This document shows, in pieces, positions 1 through 7,486 of a stretch of DNA of 64,000 bases (position 1 is its first letter; each line of letters starts with the position of its first letter). The notes under the pieces were generated by a model. That model did not search any database, was not told where the DNA came from, and saw only the letters and a program-made list of their open reading frames with translations. This DNA comes from Haladaptatus halobius. GTDB taxonomy: Archaea > Halobacteriota > Halobacteria > Halobacteriales > Haladaptataceae. The DNA is taken from contig NZ_CP085335.1 of NCBI RefSeq assembly GCF_020618475.1, forward strand, positions 1,178,001 through 1,242,000. Reading direction: 5' to 3'. Both the position numbers and the translations under genes were made by a program.

Positions 1-298
1 CGGGATTCACGTCGAGCGTGGTGAACTCGTACGCGCCGACCTCGCTGTCGGCGGCGGTGAGCGCGTTCAGCAGGGTGGATTTCCCGACGCTCGGAAACCC
101 GACGAACGCGACCGTCGCATCGCCGGTCTTCTCGACGGCGTAGCCGTGGCCGCCGCCCGCGGAGGACTGGTTCTCCAGCTTCTCTTTCTTCTCCGCGAGC
201 TTCGCCTTCAGCCGACCGATGTGCGACTCGGTCGATTTGTTGTATGGCGTGTTGGAGATCTCCTCGCGGAGCGCTTCGATTTCCTCCTCCAGTCCCAT
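1..298 (-). CDS. DRG/Obg-type GTP-binding protein (N-terminal part)
   Basis: This is the first ~99 residues of a developmentally regulated GTP-binding (DRG) protein; the rest lies beyond the left edge. The start is the ATG at 296-298. Residues 1-48 form a charged, probably helical N-terminus (EEEIEALREEI, then KLAELKEKKEK), followed by a glycine-rich turn and the P-loop GFPSVGKS at about residues 70-77. Residues YEFTTLDV near the edge fit the switch I region of the DRG/Obg superfamily. DRG proteins bind GTP and associate with ribosomes or translation factors; that role is family knowledge. The neighbouring ribosomal protein genes fit it. Confidence 0.9.
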   Translation of the reverse strand, partial: MGLEEEIEALREEISNTPYNKSTESHIGRLKAKLAEKKEKLENQSSAGGGHGYAVEKTGDATVAFVGFPSVGKSTLLNALTAADSEVGAYEFTTLDVNP

Positions 299-409
299 TA
301 TGGACACGTCCGCCGTGACCGCCGAAAAACCTGTTCTTTCGAATCAGGGAATGGCATACATCACTTTCGACACGTTAATAGGTTGCGGCCAGCGAAGCCT
401 TTACACGTA

Positions 410-613
410 ATGCCGGATCCCGCCCATCTCCGCGATAGCACGCAAATCGTCCTTCACCGCGACGTGCTCAACGGGATTCGGGCCGACCTCGAACGGGAGT
501 TCGTACTCACCATCGTGCCGTTCGAGGACGAGTACCTCCGCATCATCGGCAGTCCGGTCGAGATCAAGGAAGCGAGCGAGTTCCTCGGACGCCACGGCGT
601 GAGCCTGCCGTAA
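410..613 (+). CDS. small conserved-type haloarchaeal protein, unknown function
   Basis: This is a 67-residue protein starting at the ATG at 410. The reading frame is open further upstream, but that extension would overlap the divergent GTPase gene and has non-haloarchaeal composition. The protein is mixed alpha/beta in character, ending in a segment with RIIGSPVEIKEASEFLGRHG that resembles a small nucleic-acid-binding fold. I do not recognise a named family. It sits 84 bases ahead of rpl11 on the same strand, and comparable short genes occur beside rpl11 in other haloarchaea as I recall, so a translation-linked role is possible but unproven. Confidence 0.65.
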   Translation: MPDPAHLRDSTQIVLHRDVLNGIRADLEREFVLTIVPFEDEYLRIIGSPVEIKEASEFLGRHGVSLP

Positions 614-667
614 TCCGGTTTGTCGGTCGAACCGCACTGTACGTTCGGCACGCTCGAAAAGAAAATC

Positions 668-675
668 CTTAAAAC
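668..675 (+). promoter_or_regulatory. TATA-like box for rpl11
   Basis: The sequence cttaaaac is centred about 26 bases before the rpl11 ATG at 698. This is the spacing expected when an archaeal transcript begins at or just before the start codon, so the rpl11 message is probably leaderless. Confidence 0.5.
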
Positions 676-697
676 TGCGGCGAGATTCCGTTTACCT

Positions 698-1174
698 ATG
701 GCTGATACAATCGAAGTCCTCGTACCCGGAGGGCAGGCCAACCCCGGCCCGCCGCTCGGACCGGAACTCGGCCCGACTGCGGTGAACGTGCAGGAAGTCG
801 TCAACGAGATCAACGAGCAGACCGCCGCCTTCGACGGCACGGAAGTTCCCGTCACCGTCACCATCGAGGAGGACGGCAGTTTTGACCTCGAAATTGGTGT
901 CCCGCCGACCGCGGCGCTCATCAAGGACGAGGCCGGGTTCGACACGGGAAGCGGCGAACCCCAGAAGGATTTCGTCGCCGACCTCTCCATCGACCAAGTG
1001 AAGAAGATCGCGGAACAGAAACGTCCCGACCTCCTCGCCTACGACACGAAGAACGCGGCGAAGGAAGTCGTCGGGACGTGCACCTCGCTCGGCGTCACCA
1101 TCGAGGGGAAGAATCCCCGCGAGTTCAAAGAACAGATCGACGCGGGCGAGTACGACGACGCTCTCGCCGTCTAA
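698..1174 (+). CDS. rpl11: 50S ribosomal protein L11
   Basis: L11 binds the GTPase-associated region of 23S rRNA together with the L10-L12 stalk and helps trigger factor-dependent GTP hydrolysis. The N-terminal domain carries the diagnostic GGQANPGPPLGPELGPTAVNV segment (about residues 11-31), and the C-terminal RNA-binding half contains the family-type LLAYDTKNAAKEVVGTCTSLGV. The length, 158 residues, is normal for haloarchaea. I chose the ATG at 698 because the family begins MADTIEVLVPGG; the longer upstream frame adds unrelated residues. The gene is separated from the L1-L10-L12 operon by one gene on the opposite strand. Confidence 0.97.
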   Translation: MADTIEVLVPGGQANPGPPLGPELGPTAVNVQEVVNEINEQTAAFDGTEVPVTVTIEEDGSFDLEIGVPPTAALIKDEAGFDTGSGEPQKDFVADLSIDQVKKIAEQKRPDLLAYDTKNAAKEVVGTCTSLGVTIEGKNPREFKEQIDAGEYDDALAV

Positions 1175-1192
1175 TCCGGGTCTCTCCTTTCG

Positions 1193-1912
1193 CTACAACG
1201 TGAGCAACAGTAGTGCGGTGTAGCCCGCCGCACCGAGTGCGAACGCCCAGAAGCGGCTTTCGCGCTCTTCGGGGAGTTCCTCTTTGATGACGTTCAGGAC
1301 GATGCTCCCCGCCAGAAACGCGAATAACGTGTTCACGGCCGGTTCGTTAATGTGCGTCGTGCTACCGACCATCCAACCGACGACGACGGCTGCTGCTAGC
1401 AACCAGCGACCGAATCGGTCGTAGATGTTCTCGTGATGTTCCCGAAGCCCGTAGTCGTTGACGACGAAGTGCAGTCCCATCGCGGCGGCGAAGAACGCGA
1501 GGCTCGCCAGCCCGGTCTCTTCCCGATGGACGAGCAGATAGCCGATGAGCGCGTTGTACGCGGTGAACGAGCCGATGTGAATCCAGAACACCCAGATACC
1601 CATCCCGCCGCGACCCTCGTCGCGTCCGAACGCCCGCGCGAATCGTTCCAGTCCGTAGAACAGCGCGAACCCGATGAGCGCGACGAGATACACGTGGCGT
1701 TCGAGGAATCGGGCCAGAAACACCACCCCTTCGAGAACCGTCTTCCCCTCGCTTAGCTCCGGCAGGATGTGGACAAAGACGTACGCGACCGACGCGCCCC
1801 CAGCCATCGAGAGCCAGTAACTTCGCGGAATCACCTGAAACGACCGCACTCTCCCCGCGAAGACGTGGACGGTGGCGAGCGCGAGCGCCAACACACCCGG
1901 GAGTAGCGTCAT
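1193..1912 (-). CDS. ZIP-like polytopic membrane protein
   Basis: This is a 239-residue integral membrane protein with about seven or eight hydrophobic segments. It has a histidine-containing segment around VFVHILPELSEG, which is the way the first metal-binding helix of ZIP-type carriers looks, and further histidines in GLHFVVNDYGLREHHENIYDRFGR. The resemblance to ZIP zinc carriers is partial, so transport of a divalent metal is an inference. The ATG at 1912 is preferred over the upstream start at 2032, which would add a basic, non-membrane leader and run into the rpl1 promoter. It is transcribed away from rpl1. Confidence 0.75.
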   Translation of the reverse strand: MTLLPGVLALALATVHVFAGRVRSFQVIPRSYWLSMAGGASVAYVFVHILPELSEGKTVLEGVVFLARFLERHVYLVALIGFALFYGLERFARAFGRDEGRGGMGIWVFWIHIGSFTAYNALIGYLLVHREETGLASLAFFAAAMGLHFVVNDYGLREHHENIYDRFGRWLLAAAVVVGWMVGSTTHINEPAVNTLFAFLAGSIVLNVIKEELPEERESRFWAFALGAAGYTALLLLTL

Positions 1913-2011
1913 TGCTTTCCTGCGTCGATTCGTCGCCGTAACTGAAACCGGTATCGGCCTGCGATGGAGTGCGACGCGGTGACGCCGCGGGACGCGGGAT
2001 GGTTCGACGGG

Positions 2012-2018
2012 TTTAAGT
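2012..2018 (+). promoter_or_regulatory. TATA-like box for the rpl1 operon
   Basis: The sequence tttaagt lies about 26 bases before position 2040. It predicts a transcript that starts right at the foot of the leader hairpin (2038-2064) and carries an untranslated leader of roughly 65 bases, unusual among the mostly leaderless genes of this window. Confidence 0.45.
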
Positions 2019-2037
2019 TGCGCATGCATCAATTTCA

Positions 2038-2064
2038 GGTGAGACAGGCATCACCTGTTTCACT
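2038..2064 (+). promoter_or_regulatory. leader hairpin of rpl1 operon, candidate L1 autoregulatory site
   Basis: Bases 2039-2048 and 2054-2063 pair over ten positions (one G-U) around a five-base loop, catca; 2038 and 2064 can add a further G-U pair. It lies in the leader between the TATA box and the rpl1 Shine-Dalgarno sequence. Halobacterial and methanococcal L1 operons are known to carry an L1-binding rRNA mimic that allows L1 to repress its own translation. That this hairpin is that site is inferred from position and structure only. Confidence 0.5.
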
Positions 2065-2092
2065 GACCCGTAGGAGCATTCCTGCGTACTAC

Positions 2093-2100
2093 GGAGGTGA
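2093..2100 (+). promoter_or_regulatory. strong Shine-Dalgarno sequence of rpl1
   Basis: The sequence ggaggtga sits just ahead of the ATG at 2104 and matches the 3' end of archaeal 16S rRNA. It fixes the rpl1 start and shows that this operon is translated from a leadered message. Confidence 0.75.
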
Positions 2101-2103
2101 ACG

Positions 2104-2742
2104 ATGGCAGATAATGAGATAGAGCAAGCAGTCTCTCGCGCACTCGAGGACTCCCCACAGCGGAATTTCCGCGAAACGGTAGACCTCGCGATCAACTTGC
2201 GCGACCTCGATTTAAACGATCCGTCGAATCGTGTGGACGAGAGCGTCGTGCTCCCGTCCGGAACCGGCCAGGACACCACTATCGTCGTGTTCGCGGAGGG
2301 CGAAACCGCTCTCCGCGCCGAGGACGTCGCGGACGACGTCCTCGGCGGTGACGAACTGGAAGACTTGGGCGACGACAGCGACGCGGCGAAAGACCTCGCC
2401 GACGACACGAACTTCTTCATCGCCGAAGCGTCGATGATGCAAGACATCGGTCGATACCTCGGTACCGTGCTCGGTCCGCGCGGAAAGATGCCGACGCCGC
2501 TTCAGCCCGACGACGACGTGGTCGAGACCGTCAACCGGATGAAAAACACGGTTCAGATTCGCAGTGGCGACCGACGCACGTTTCACACGCGCGTCGGCGC
2601 GGAAGATATGACCGCGGAGGACATCGCCGAGAACATCGACGTTATCCTCCGCCGTCTCCACTCGAATCTGGAGAAAGGTCCGCTCAACGTCGACACCGTC
2701 TACGTGAAGACGACGATGGGACCGTCCGTGGAGGTGGCCTAA
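2104..2742 (+). CDS. rpl1: 50S ribosomal protein L1
   Basis: L1 builds the mobile L1 stalk of the large subunit, controls release of deacylated tRNA from the E site, and in archaea represses its own operon. The 212-residue protein shows the two-domain L1 pattern: an N-terminal segment with [20 protein letters not shown], the second domain with [16 protein letters not shown], and the closing [23 protein letters not shown] that completes domain I. The start is set by the Shine-Dalgarno sequence at 2093-2100. The stop is followed one base later by the ATG of rpl10, so the two genes are translationally linked. Confidence 0.98.
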   Translation: MADNEIEQAVSRALEDSPQRNFRETVDLAINLRDLDLNDPSNRVDESVVLPSGTGQDTTIVVFAEGETALRAEDVADDVLGGDELEDLGDDSDAAKDLADDTNFFIAEASMMQDIGRYLGTVLGPRGKMPTPLQPDDDVVETVNRMKNTVQIRSGDRRTFHTRVGAEDMTAEDIAENIDVILRRLHSNLEKGPLNVDTVYVKTTMGPSVEVA

Positions 2743-2743
2743 C

Positions 2744-3775
2744 ATGTCCGCAGAAGCAGAACGGAAGACCGAGACGATTCCGGAGTGGAAGCGCGAGGAA
2801 GTCGCCGAGCTGACCGACTTCATCGACGACTACAACAGCGTCGGCGTCGTCAACATCACCGGCATTCCGAGCAAACAGCTCCAGAACATGCGCCGCAGCC
2901 TCCACGGCAGCGCGGAACTCCGCGTCAGCCGTAACACGCTGGTTCGGCGCGCGCTCTCGGAGGTCGGCGATGGCTTTGAAGACTTGGAAGAGCACGTCAC
3001 CGGCCAGATCGGTCTCATCGGAACGAACGACAACCCGTTCGGTCTGTACCGCGAACTGGAGGCCTCAAAGAGCCCCGCCCCCATCTCGGCGGGCGAGGTC
3101 GCCCCGAACGAAATCACCATCCCAGAAGGTGACACGGGCGTCGACCCCGGACCGTTCGTGGGCGAACTCCAGCAGGCCGGTGCCGCCGCACGCATCATGG
3201 ACGGCTCCATCCACGTGACCGAGGACAGCCTCGTCGCGGAGGAAGGAGACGAGGTCTCGGAGGAGCTCGCGAACGTTCTCTCCGAACTCGGCATGGAGCC
3301 GAAGGAGGTCGGTCTCGACCTGCGCGCCGTCTACTCCGACGGAGTCATGTTCGAGTCGGACGAGCTCGCCATCGACGTGGACGAGTACCGCGCGGACATC
3401 GAGCGGGCGGCGGCCTTCGGTCGCAACCTCTCGGTCAACGCGGTGTTCCCGACCGACCAGACCGTACCCCTGCTCGTCTCGAAGGCGACCGGCGAGGCCA
3501 AGAGCCTCGGACTACAGGCCGCCATCGAGAGTCCGGACTTAGCGTCGGATCTCGTGAGCAAGGCGGACGCACAGGTGCGGACGCTGGCTGCCCAAATCGA
3601 CGACGAGGACGCACTGCCCGAGGAGCTTCGCGGCATCGAAGCGCCTGCCGCGGGCGGTGCGACTGAGGAAGAGGAATCGACTGACGAAGAAACTGAAGCC
3701 GAGCCTGAAGACGAAGACGACGAAGACGACGATGACGACGCGGCCGGAGAAGGTCTCGGCGCTATGTTCGGATAA
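2744..3775 (+). CDS. rpl10: 50S ribosomal protein L10 (P0)
   Basis: L10/P0 anchors the L12 dimers to 23S rRNA and forms the base of the stalk that recruits translation GTPases. The 343-residue length fits the archaeal P0 form, which is longer than bacterial L10. The N-terminus (residues about 1-110) holds the rRNA-binding domain with [19 protein letters not shown]; the C-terminus is a strongly acidic alanine/glutamate hinge and ends in GEGLGAMFG, nearly the same tail as L12, which is the archaeal P-protein signature for factor binding. It is the second gene of the L1-L10-L12 operon. Confidence 0.98.
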   Translation: MSAEAERKTETIPEWKREEVAELTDFIDDYNSVGVVNITGIPSKQLQNMRRSLHGSAELRVSRNTLVRRALSEVGDGFEDLEEHVTGQIGLIGTNDNPFGLYRELEASKSPAPISAGEVAPNEITIPEGDTGVDPGPFVGELQQAGAAARIMDGSIHVTEDSLVAEEGDEVSEELANVLSELGMEPKEVGLDLRAVYSDGVMFESDELAIDVDEYRADIERAAAFGRNLSVNAVFPTDQTVPLLVSKATGEAKSLGLQAAIESPDLASDLVSKADAQVRTLAAQIDDEDALPEELRGIEAPAAGGATEEEESTDEETEAEPEDEDDEDDDDDAAGEGLGAMFG

Positions 3776-3780
3776 CAACA

Positions 3781-4113
3781 ATGGAATACGTTTACGCTGC
3801 ACTCATCCTGAACGAATCGGGCGAAGAAATCAACGAAGAGAACCTCACCAACGTCCTCGACGCTGCCGGCGTTGATGTCGAGGAGTCCCGCATCAAGGCG
3901 CTCGTCGCCGCGCTGGACGATGTCGACATCGACGAGGCCGTCGAACAGGCCGCCGCCGTCCCTGCCGGTGGGGCCGCCGCTGGCGGTACCGCGGGTGGTG
4001 CCGAGGAAGGCGGAGAGGAAGCCGCCGAAGAGGAGGAAGCCGCCGAAGAAGAAGAGGACGAAGACGAAGAAGACGAGGCCAGCGGCGAAGGTCTCGGTGA
4101 ACTCTTCGGCTAA
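3781..4113 (+). CDS. rpl12: 50S ribosomal protein L12 (P1)
   Basis: This is the archaeal P1-type acidic stalk protein, 110 residues. It starts [19 protein letters not shown], the helical dimerisation domain that binds L10, followed by an alanine/glycine-rich hinge, a run of glutamates, and the conserved GEGLGELFG tail that contacts elongation factors. It lies five bases after rpl10 and is the last gene of the operon. Extreme acidity in the tail is normal for a protein that works in molar salt. Confidence 0.98.
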   Translation: MEYVYAALILNESGEEINEENLTNVLDAAGVDVEESRIKALVAALDDVDIDEAVEQAAAVPAGGAAAGGTAGGAEEGGEEAAEEEEAAEEEEDEDEEDEASGEGLGELFG

Positions 4114-4130
4114 GCGACGACACCGAATCG

Positions 4131-4140
4131 AACTTTCTTT
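4131..4140 (+). terminator. T-rich candidate terminator after rpl12
   Basis: A thymine-rich tract, aactttcttt, lies 18 bases after the rpl12 stop. Archaeal termination often uses such tracts without a hairpin. It is the only obvious candidate before the next gene at 4224. Confidence 0.3.
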
Positions 4141-4223
4141 CGCGCCGATTCCGCGGAGCGACGGCTGTCGTCTCCCGAGCGATGTCCAACGTTTAAGTAG
4201 GAAAACGGAACCACTCCGCCTCG

Positions 4224-5061
4224 ATGGAGGTGTTCGGAACGCGGTTGGTGATGGCTCCCACGACGGCGACGGCACTCGCGTTCGTCTTCGGCGGCGTTGC
4301 GCTCGGGACGGTGAACGGACTGACGTCGGGTATCCACGTCAACAACCTCGCGCTGTTGCTCGCGTCGGTGGCTCCCGCGGTGCCCGGCCCGCCAAAACTC
4401 GTCGGCGCGGCGATGCTGGCCGCCGGGGTCGTTCACTCATTTCTCGACGTGATTCCGTCCCTCGCGCTCGGCGTTCCCGACCCCGCGATGGCGGCGACGG
4501 CACTTCCCGGCCACCGTCTCGTCATCGAAGGCCAAGGGCGGGAGGCGATACGACTCTCCGCACTGGGCAGCGGTCTCGCGGTCGCGTTCGCGGTGCCGCT
4601 CGCGGTTCCGGTGACCGTGGCGATGACCACGGCGTATCCGCTCGTCCGAGCGCGACTCCCACTCCTGCTCGTCACCGTCGCGGAACTGCTCGTCGTCACG
4701 GAGCCGACGAGGGGGAAAGTCGGCGGTGTCGTCGCCTTCTGCGCGAGTTCGATTCTCGGTATCCTCACGCTCGACCTGACGATCTTACACGTGAGCATCG
4801 CGGTCGCCGGTGTCGTCGGGTTCGTGCTCGTGCTCGTACTTGGCGACACCTACCTCCGGACGGTTGGTCGGATAGACTACCGGCTGCTGTCGCTGGTTGT
4901 GCTCGCACTGCTGGTCGCGGCGTCGTTCCTGTTCGCAGGAGTCGTGGGTGTCGGAATCTTCCTCGTCAGCACCGCACTTGGGCTGTTCCCCCCCGCGGGT
5001 CGACTGTCGGCGCGTCCACTTGATGGGGGTGTTGATGGGACCGCTCGCCCTCGGCGGGTGA
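4224..5061 (+). pseudogene. TctA/DUF112-family membrane protein, frameshifted and internally shortened
   Basis: The first ~255 codons encode a membrane protein of the TctA (DUF112) type, recognisable by GLTSGIHVNNLALLLASVAP and the HSFLDVIPSLALGVPD segment. Two defects are visible. First, a run of seven cytosines at 4988-4994 throws the frame; reading it as six restores a family-like C-terminus containing RRVHLMGVLMGPLALGG and a stop at 5061, whereas the uncorrected frame continues to 5168 as unrelated residues. Second, the archaeal family is about 400 residues as I recall and carries a central loop region that is absent here, with LGILTLDL joined directly to a late transmembrane segment. Function would have been transport of an unknown organic substrate. 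Confidence 0.65.
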
Positions 5062-5199
5062 CCGTGAGCCGTTGCAACTCGGAGGATGAGTTTCCGTTCA
5101 TTCTCGGGGATGAGCGTACGTGTCGGTCGTTCCACTCGATTCAATCGAAACACCTCCTAACTCATTAAATAGATACATGACTTCCCTCGAAAGGGTACA

Positions 5200-6515
5200 A
5201 TGACCGACCAGCCGTCCTGTCCACCTCCGGAGTCCCTATCGGAACTACAGCAATTTTCCACCGAGGACTTTCGCGCCATCGAGGAGTATCACTATCAAGA
5301 CGAGCTCTCGCCGAAGCGCATCATCCAATCGATAGCTCGTCTCGCGGTTCCCAAAGTCGAATGGCGAGGGCCGTCGAACGCGAACAGCCTGCGGGATTTC
5401 TGGTACAATCCCGTGAAACCAATCCTCGAACGGGCGTTCCCCGAAAAACTCGCCAATCCGGAGTTCAATTTCGGGCGGCGAATGAGCCGTATCTCAGCGA
5501 AGCGCTGAGCGAGATGGTCAAGAACGGCGAATTCACCTACAGCGACCTGAACATCATCGACGCCAGCCGCGAGCGCGCGCTAGCGGACGCCGAGAGCGTC
5601 GAAGCGGACAAGATCCTGTTCGTCGAGAAGGATTCGGCGTACTTGAAGGTAAAACCGCTCGCCGACCGGTACGAGCTATCGGTCGTCTCCGGAAGCGGCT
5701 GGCAGGCGACCGCGCTCATCGAGGATTTAGCGCGCGAACTCGACAGCGACACCGAGTACACGCTGTACCTGCTCACCGATTACGACCCGACGGGGTTTGA
5801 GATCGCCGAGGACTTCGCATCGCGCTCGGAACAACTCGGCGTCTCGCTCGACGAGGTGCGTCGAATCGAAATCAATCCCGAGCACCTCTCGGACGGCCAA
5901 CTCGAAACCCAGCGATTTACGCCGCCGGCACAGAGCGAGGCAGATCGCGAATGGCTCGAAACGCACGGTATCGAGGGAACCTACGGAATCGAACTTGAGG
6001 CCATCGGCGAAGATCTTCAATCGAAGGGCGAAGCCTTGCAACGACTCGTCGTCGACGAAATCGGCGACGAAATCGACGAGCACGAGCGCCGCAAACGAAC
6101 CCTTCAGCAGGCTGTGAACGAGATTCCCGAGCAGGCGACGAACAGCATCGTCGAGTCGATAGTCGGCGACCTGCGGCGTGAGCTCGTCTCGCGCGGACGA
6201 GAGATGTATCTCGACGCCCCCGGCGTTCACGAAAATGGTATCGACGACGAGACGGGCGTGTGACGTCTTGACGTCGATGAATTCGATTCGGAGGGGGCCG
6301 TCGACCGCTCCCCCGAACTCCCCGCATTACCCGCGGCGGGCGACCTTCACGAGTCGGCTGTCGGTGACGACGAGTGGGACATCACCAACAGGGAGAGTGC
6401 GTCGCAGGACGTTCGACAGCAACTCCGCGAAGCGATGGAAGACGGTGAGATCGATATCGTCGATCTCCTCAACCTCGACGACGGGAACGCGGATGACGGC
6501 GAGACATACGGATAA
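5200..6515 (+). pseudogene. Topo6A/Spo11-like Toprim protein, frameshift plus in-frame TGA
   Basis: The first part (5200 to ~5485) encodes an N-terminal domain of about 95 residues. The second, in another frame, encodes a Toprim fold like that of topoisomerase VI subunit A: LFVEKDSAY supplies the catalytic glutamate, SGSGW the turn, and LLTDYDPTGFEIAEDF the DxD pair. A one-base loss at about 5482-5486 joins GRR to NEPYLSEALSEM and explains the break. A TGA at 6261-6263 then interrupts the same frame, which stays open for another 83 codons of acidic, haloarchaeal-looking sequence to a TAA at 6515. No Top6B partner is next to it. The catalytic tyrosine domain is not clear, so the family is Topo6A-like rather than a true topoisomerase. 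Confidence 0.6.
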
Positions 6516-6534
6516 CCGCAATCGTGTTGATCGG

Positions 6535-6984
6535 TCAAGGCGTATCGAGGTTCGCCCACGCTTCGTCCACGAACGCCCCCGTCTCGGCGACGATGTCGTC
6601 CCACGCCTCGTCGTCGGGAGCCATGCCGACGAGACGTGCTATCTTCATGATGCTGACGTGGTAGACCGTCTGTCGTCCCGGTTCTTCCTCCCAGACGACG
6701 ACGTTGCAGGGGAAGAGCGCGCCGATTCGGTGGTCGCTCGCGTCCAGCGCTCGATTCGCCATCGCGGGGTTGCACGCGCCGAGGACGTGGTAATCGTCCC
6801 GGTCGGCGTCGATCTTCTCGGCGAGGAGTGCAGAAGGGGAGAACTCGGTCGCGACGCCGAATCCGGCGTCCACAAACGCTTCGCGGACGTGTTCGACGGC
6901 TTCTTCGTGTTCCATCGCGAGCGTCGCGCGTTTTTCGCCGATATCCTCTCCGTCGAGATTCGACGGGTCGATAGCGAGGCTCAT
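6535..6984 (-). CDS. DUF302 family protein
   Basis: This is a 149-residue soluble protein of the DUF302 family. Matching features are the sequence MEHEEAVEHVREAFVDAGFGVATEFSPSALL near the start, YHVLGACNPAMANRALDA in the middle, and the downstream IGALFPCNVVVWEEEPGRQTVYHVS. The family has a ferredoxin-like alpha/beta fold of unknown role. I chose the ATG at 6984 because the upstream GTG start at 7020 adds a dozen residues with no family support. It is the only intact gene between three damaged ones. Confidence 0.85.
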   Translation of the reverse strand: MSLAIDPSNLDGEDIGEKRATLAMEHEEAVEHVREAFVDAGFGVATEFSPSALLAEKIDADRDDYHVLGACNPAMANRALDASDHRIGALFPCNVVVWEEEPGRQTVYHVSIMKIARLVGMAPDDEAWDDIVAETGAFVDEAWANLDTP

Positions 6985-7039
6985 ACGTAACTCACTCTTC
7001 CGGTCGAGTAAAAATACCACGTCTAGTCGAACGCCACAA

Positions 7040-7422
7040 TCACTGCTGTCCCATCACTTCGAGGCAGCGACCGACGAACGTGTTCTGTACCGCGAACACC
7101 TCGCCGTCGAGCGCGACCGCGGTGCTGAATCTCTCGCCGTGGACGAAGTGCATCTCCACCGCGTCCTCGAAGCATCTGATGGTGCAATTCAGCGATCCGT
7201 GGACGTAGAGGTCTTCCTGGTGGGATTTCTCGATCGCTTCGAGGCGCATATCTCGGAGAACGTTCGCGCGTTCCGCTCGTCGTAGGCGTCGGCGACGTCG
7301 TCGCAGACGAACAACACGTCCCAATCGCTGTCGTCGTAGTAAAGGACGCTTCGGAGGTGCTCACCGACCTGTTCTCGTAAGAACGCGACGAGTTCTTTCG
7401 ATTCCGAGGCAGTTTCCTTCAT
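7040..7422 (-). pseudogene. DUF7522-like haloarchaeal protein, frameshifted
   Basis: The N-terminal half (from the ATG at 7422) reads LVAFLREQVGEHLRSVLYYDDSDWDVLFVCDDV, typical of a small haloarchaeal family that I recall as DUF7522. Its frame runs into unrelated residues after about position 7260. The other frame continues with RDMRLEAIEKSHQEDLYVHGSLNCTIRCFEDAVEMHF and ends FVGRCLEVMGQQ, which is the expected second half. A single-base change between about 7252 and 7268 would restore a 127-residue protein. The function of the family is unknown. Confidence 0.65.
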
Positions 7423-7486
7423 GTTCTCTCCCGTCCTCTTCTCGCGGCGATATCTTCGATCTTACCACGATTATTTTAGATGAAAA

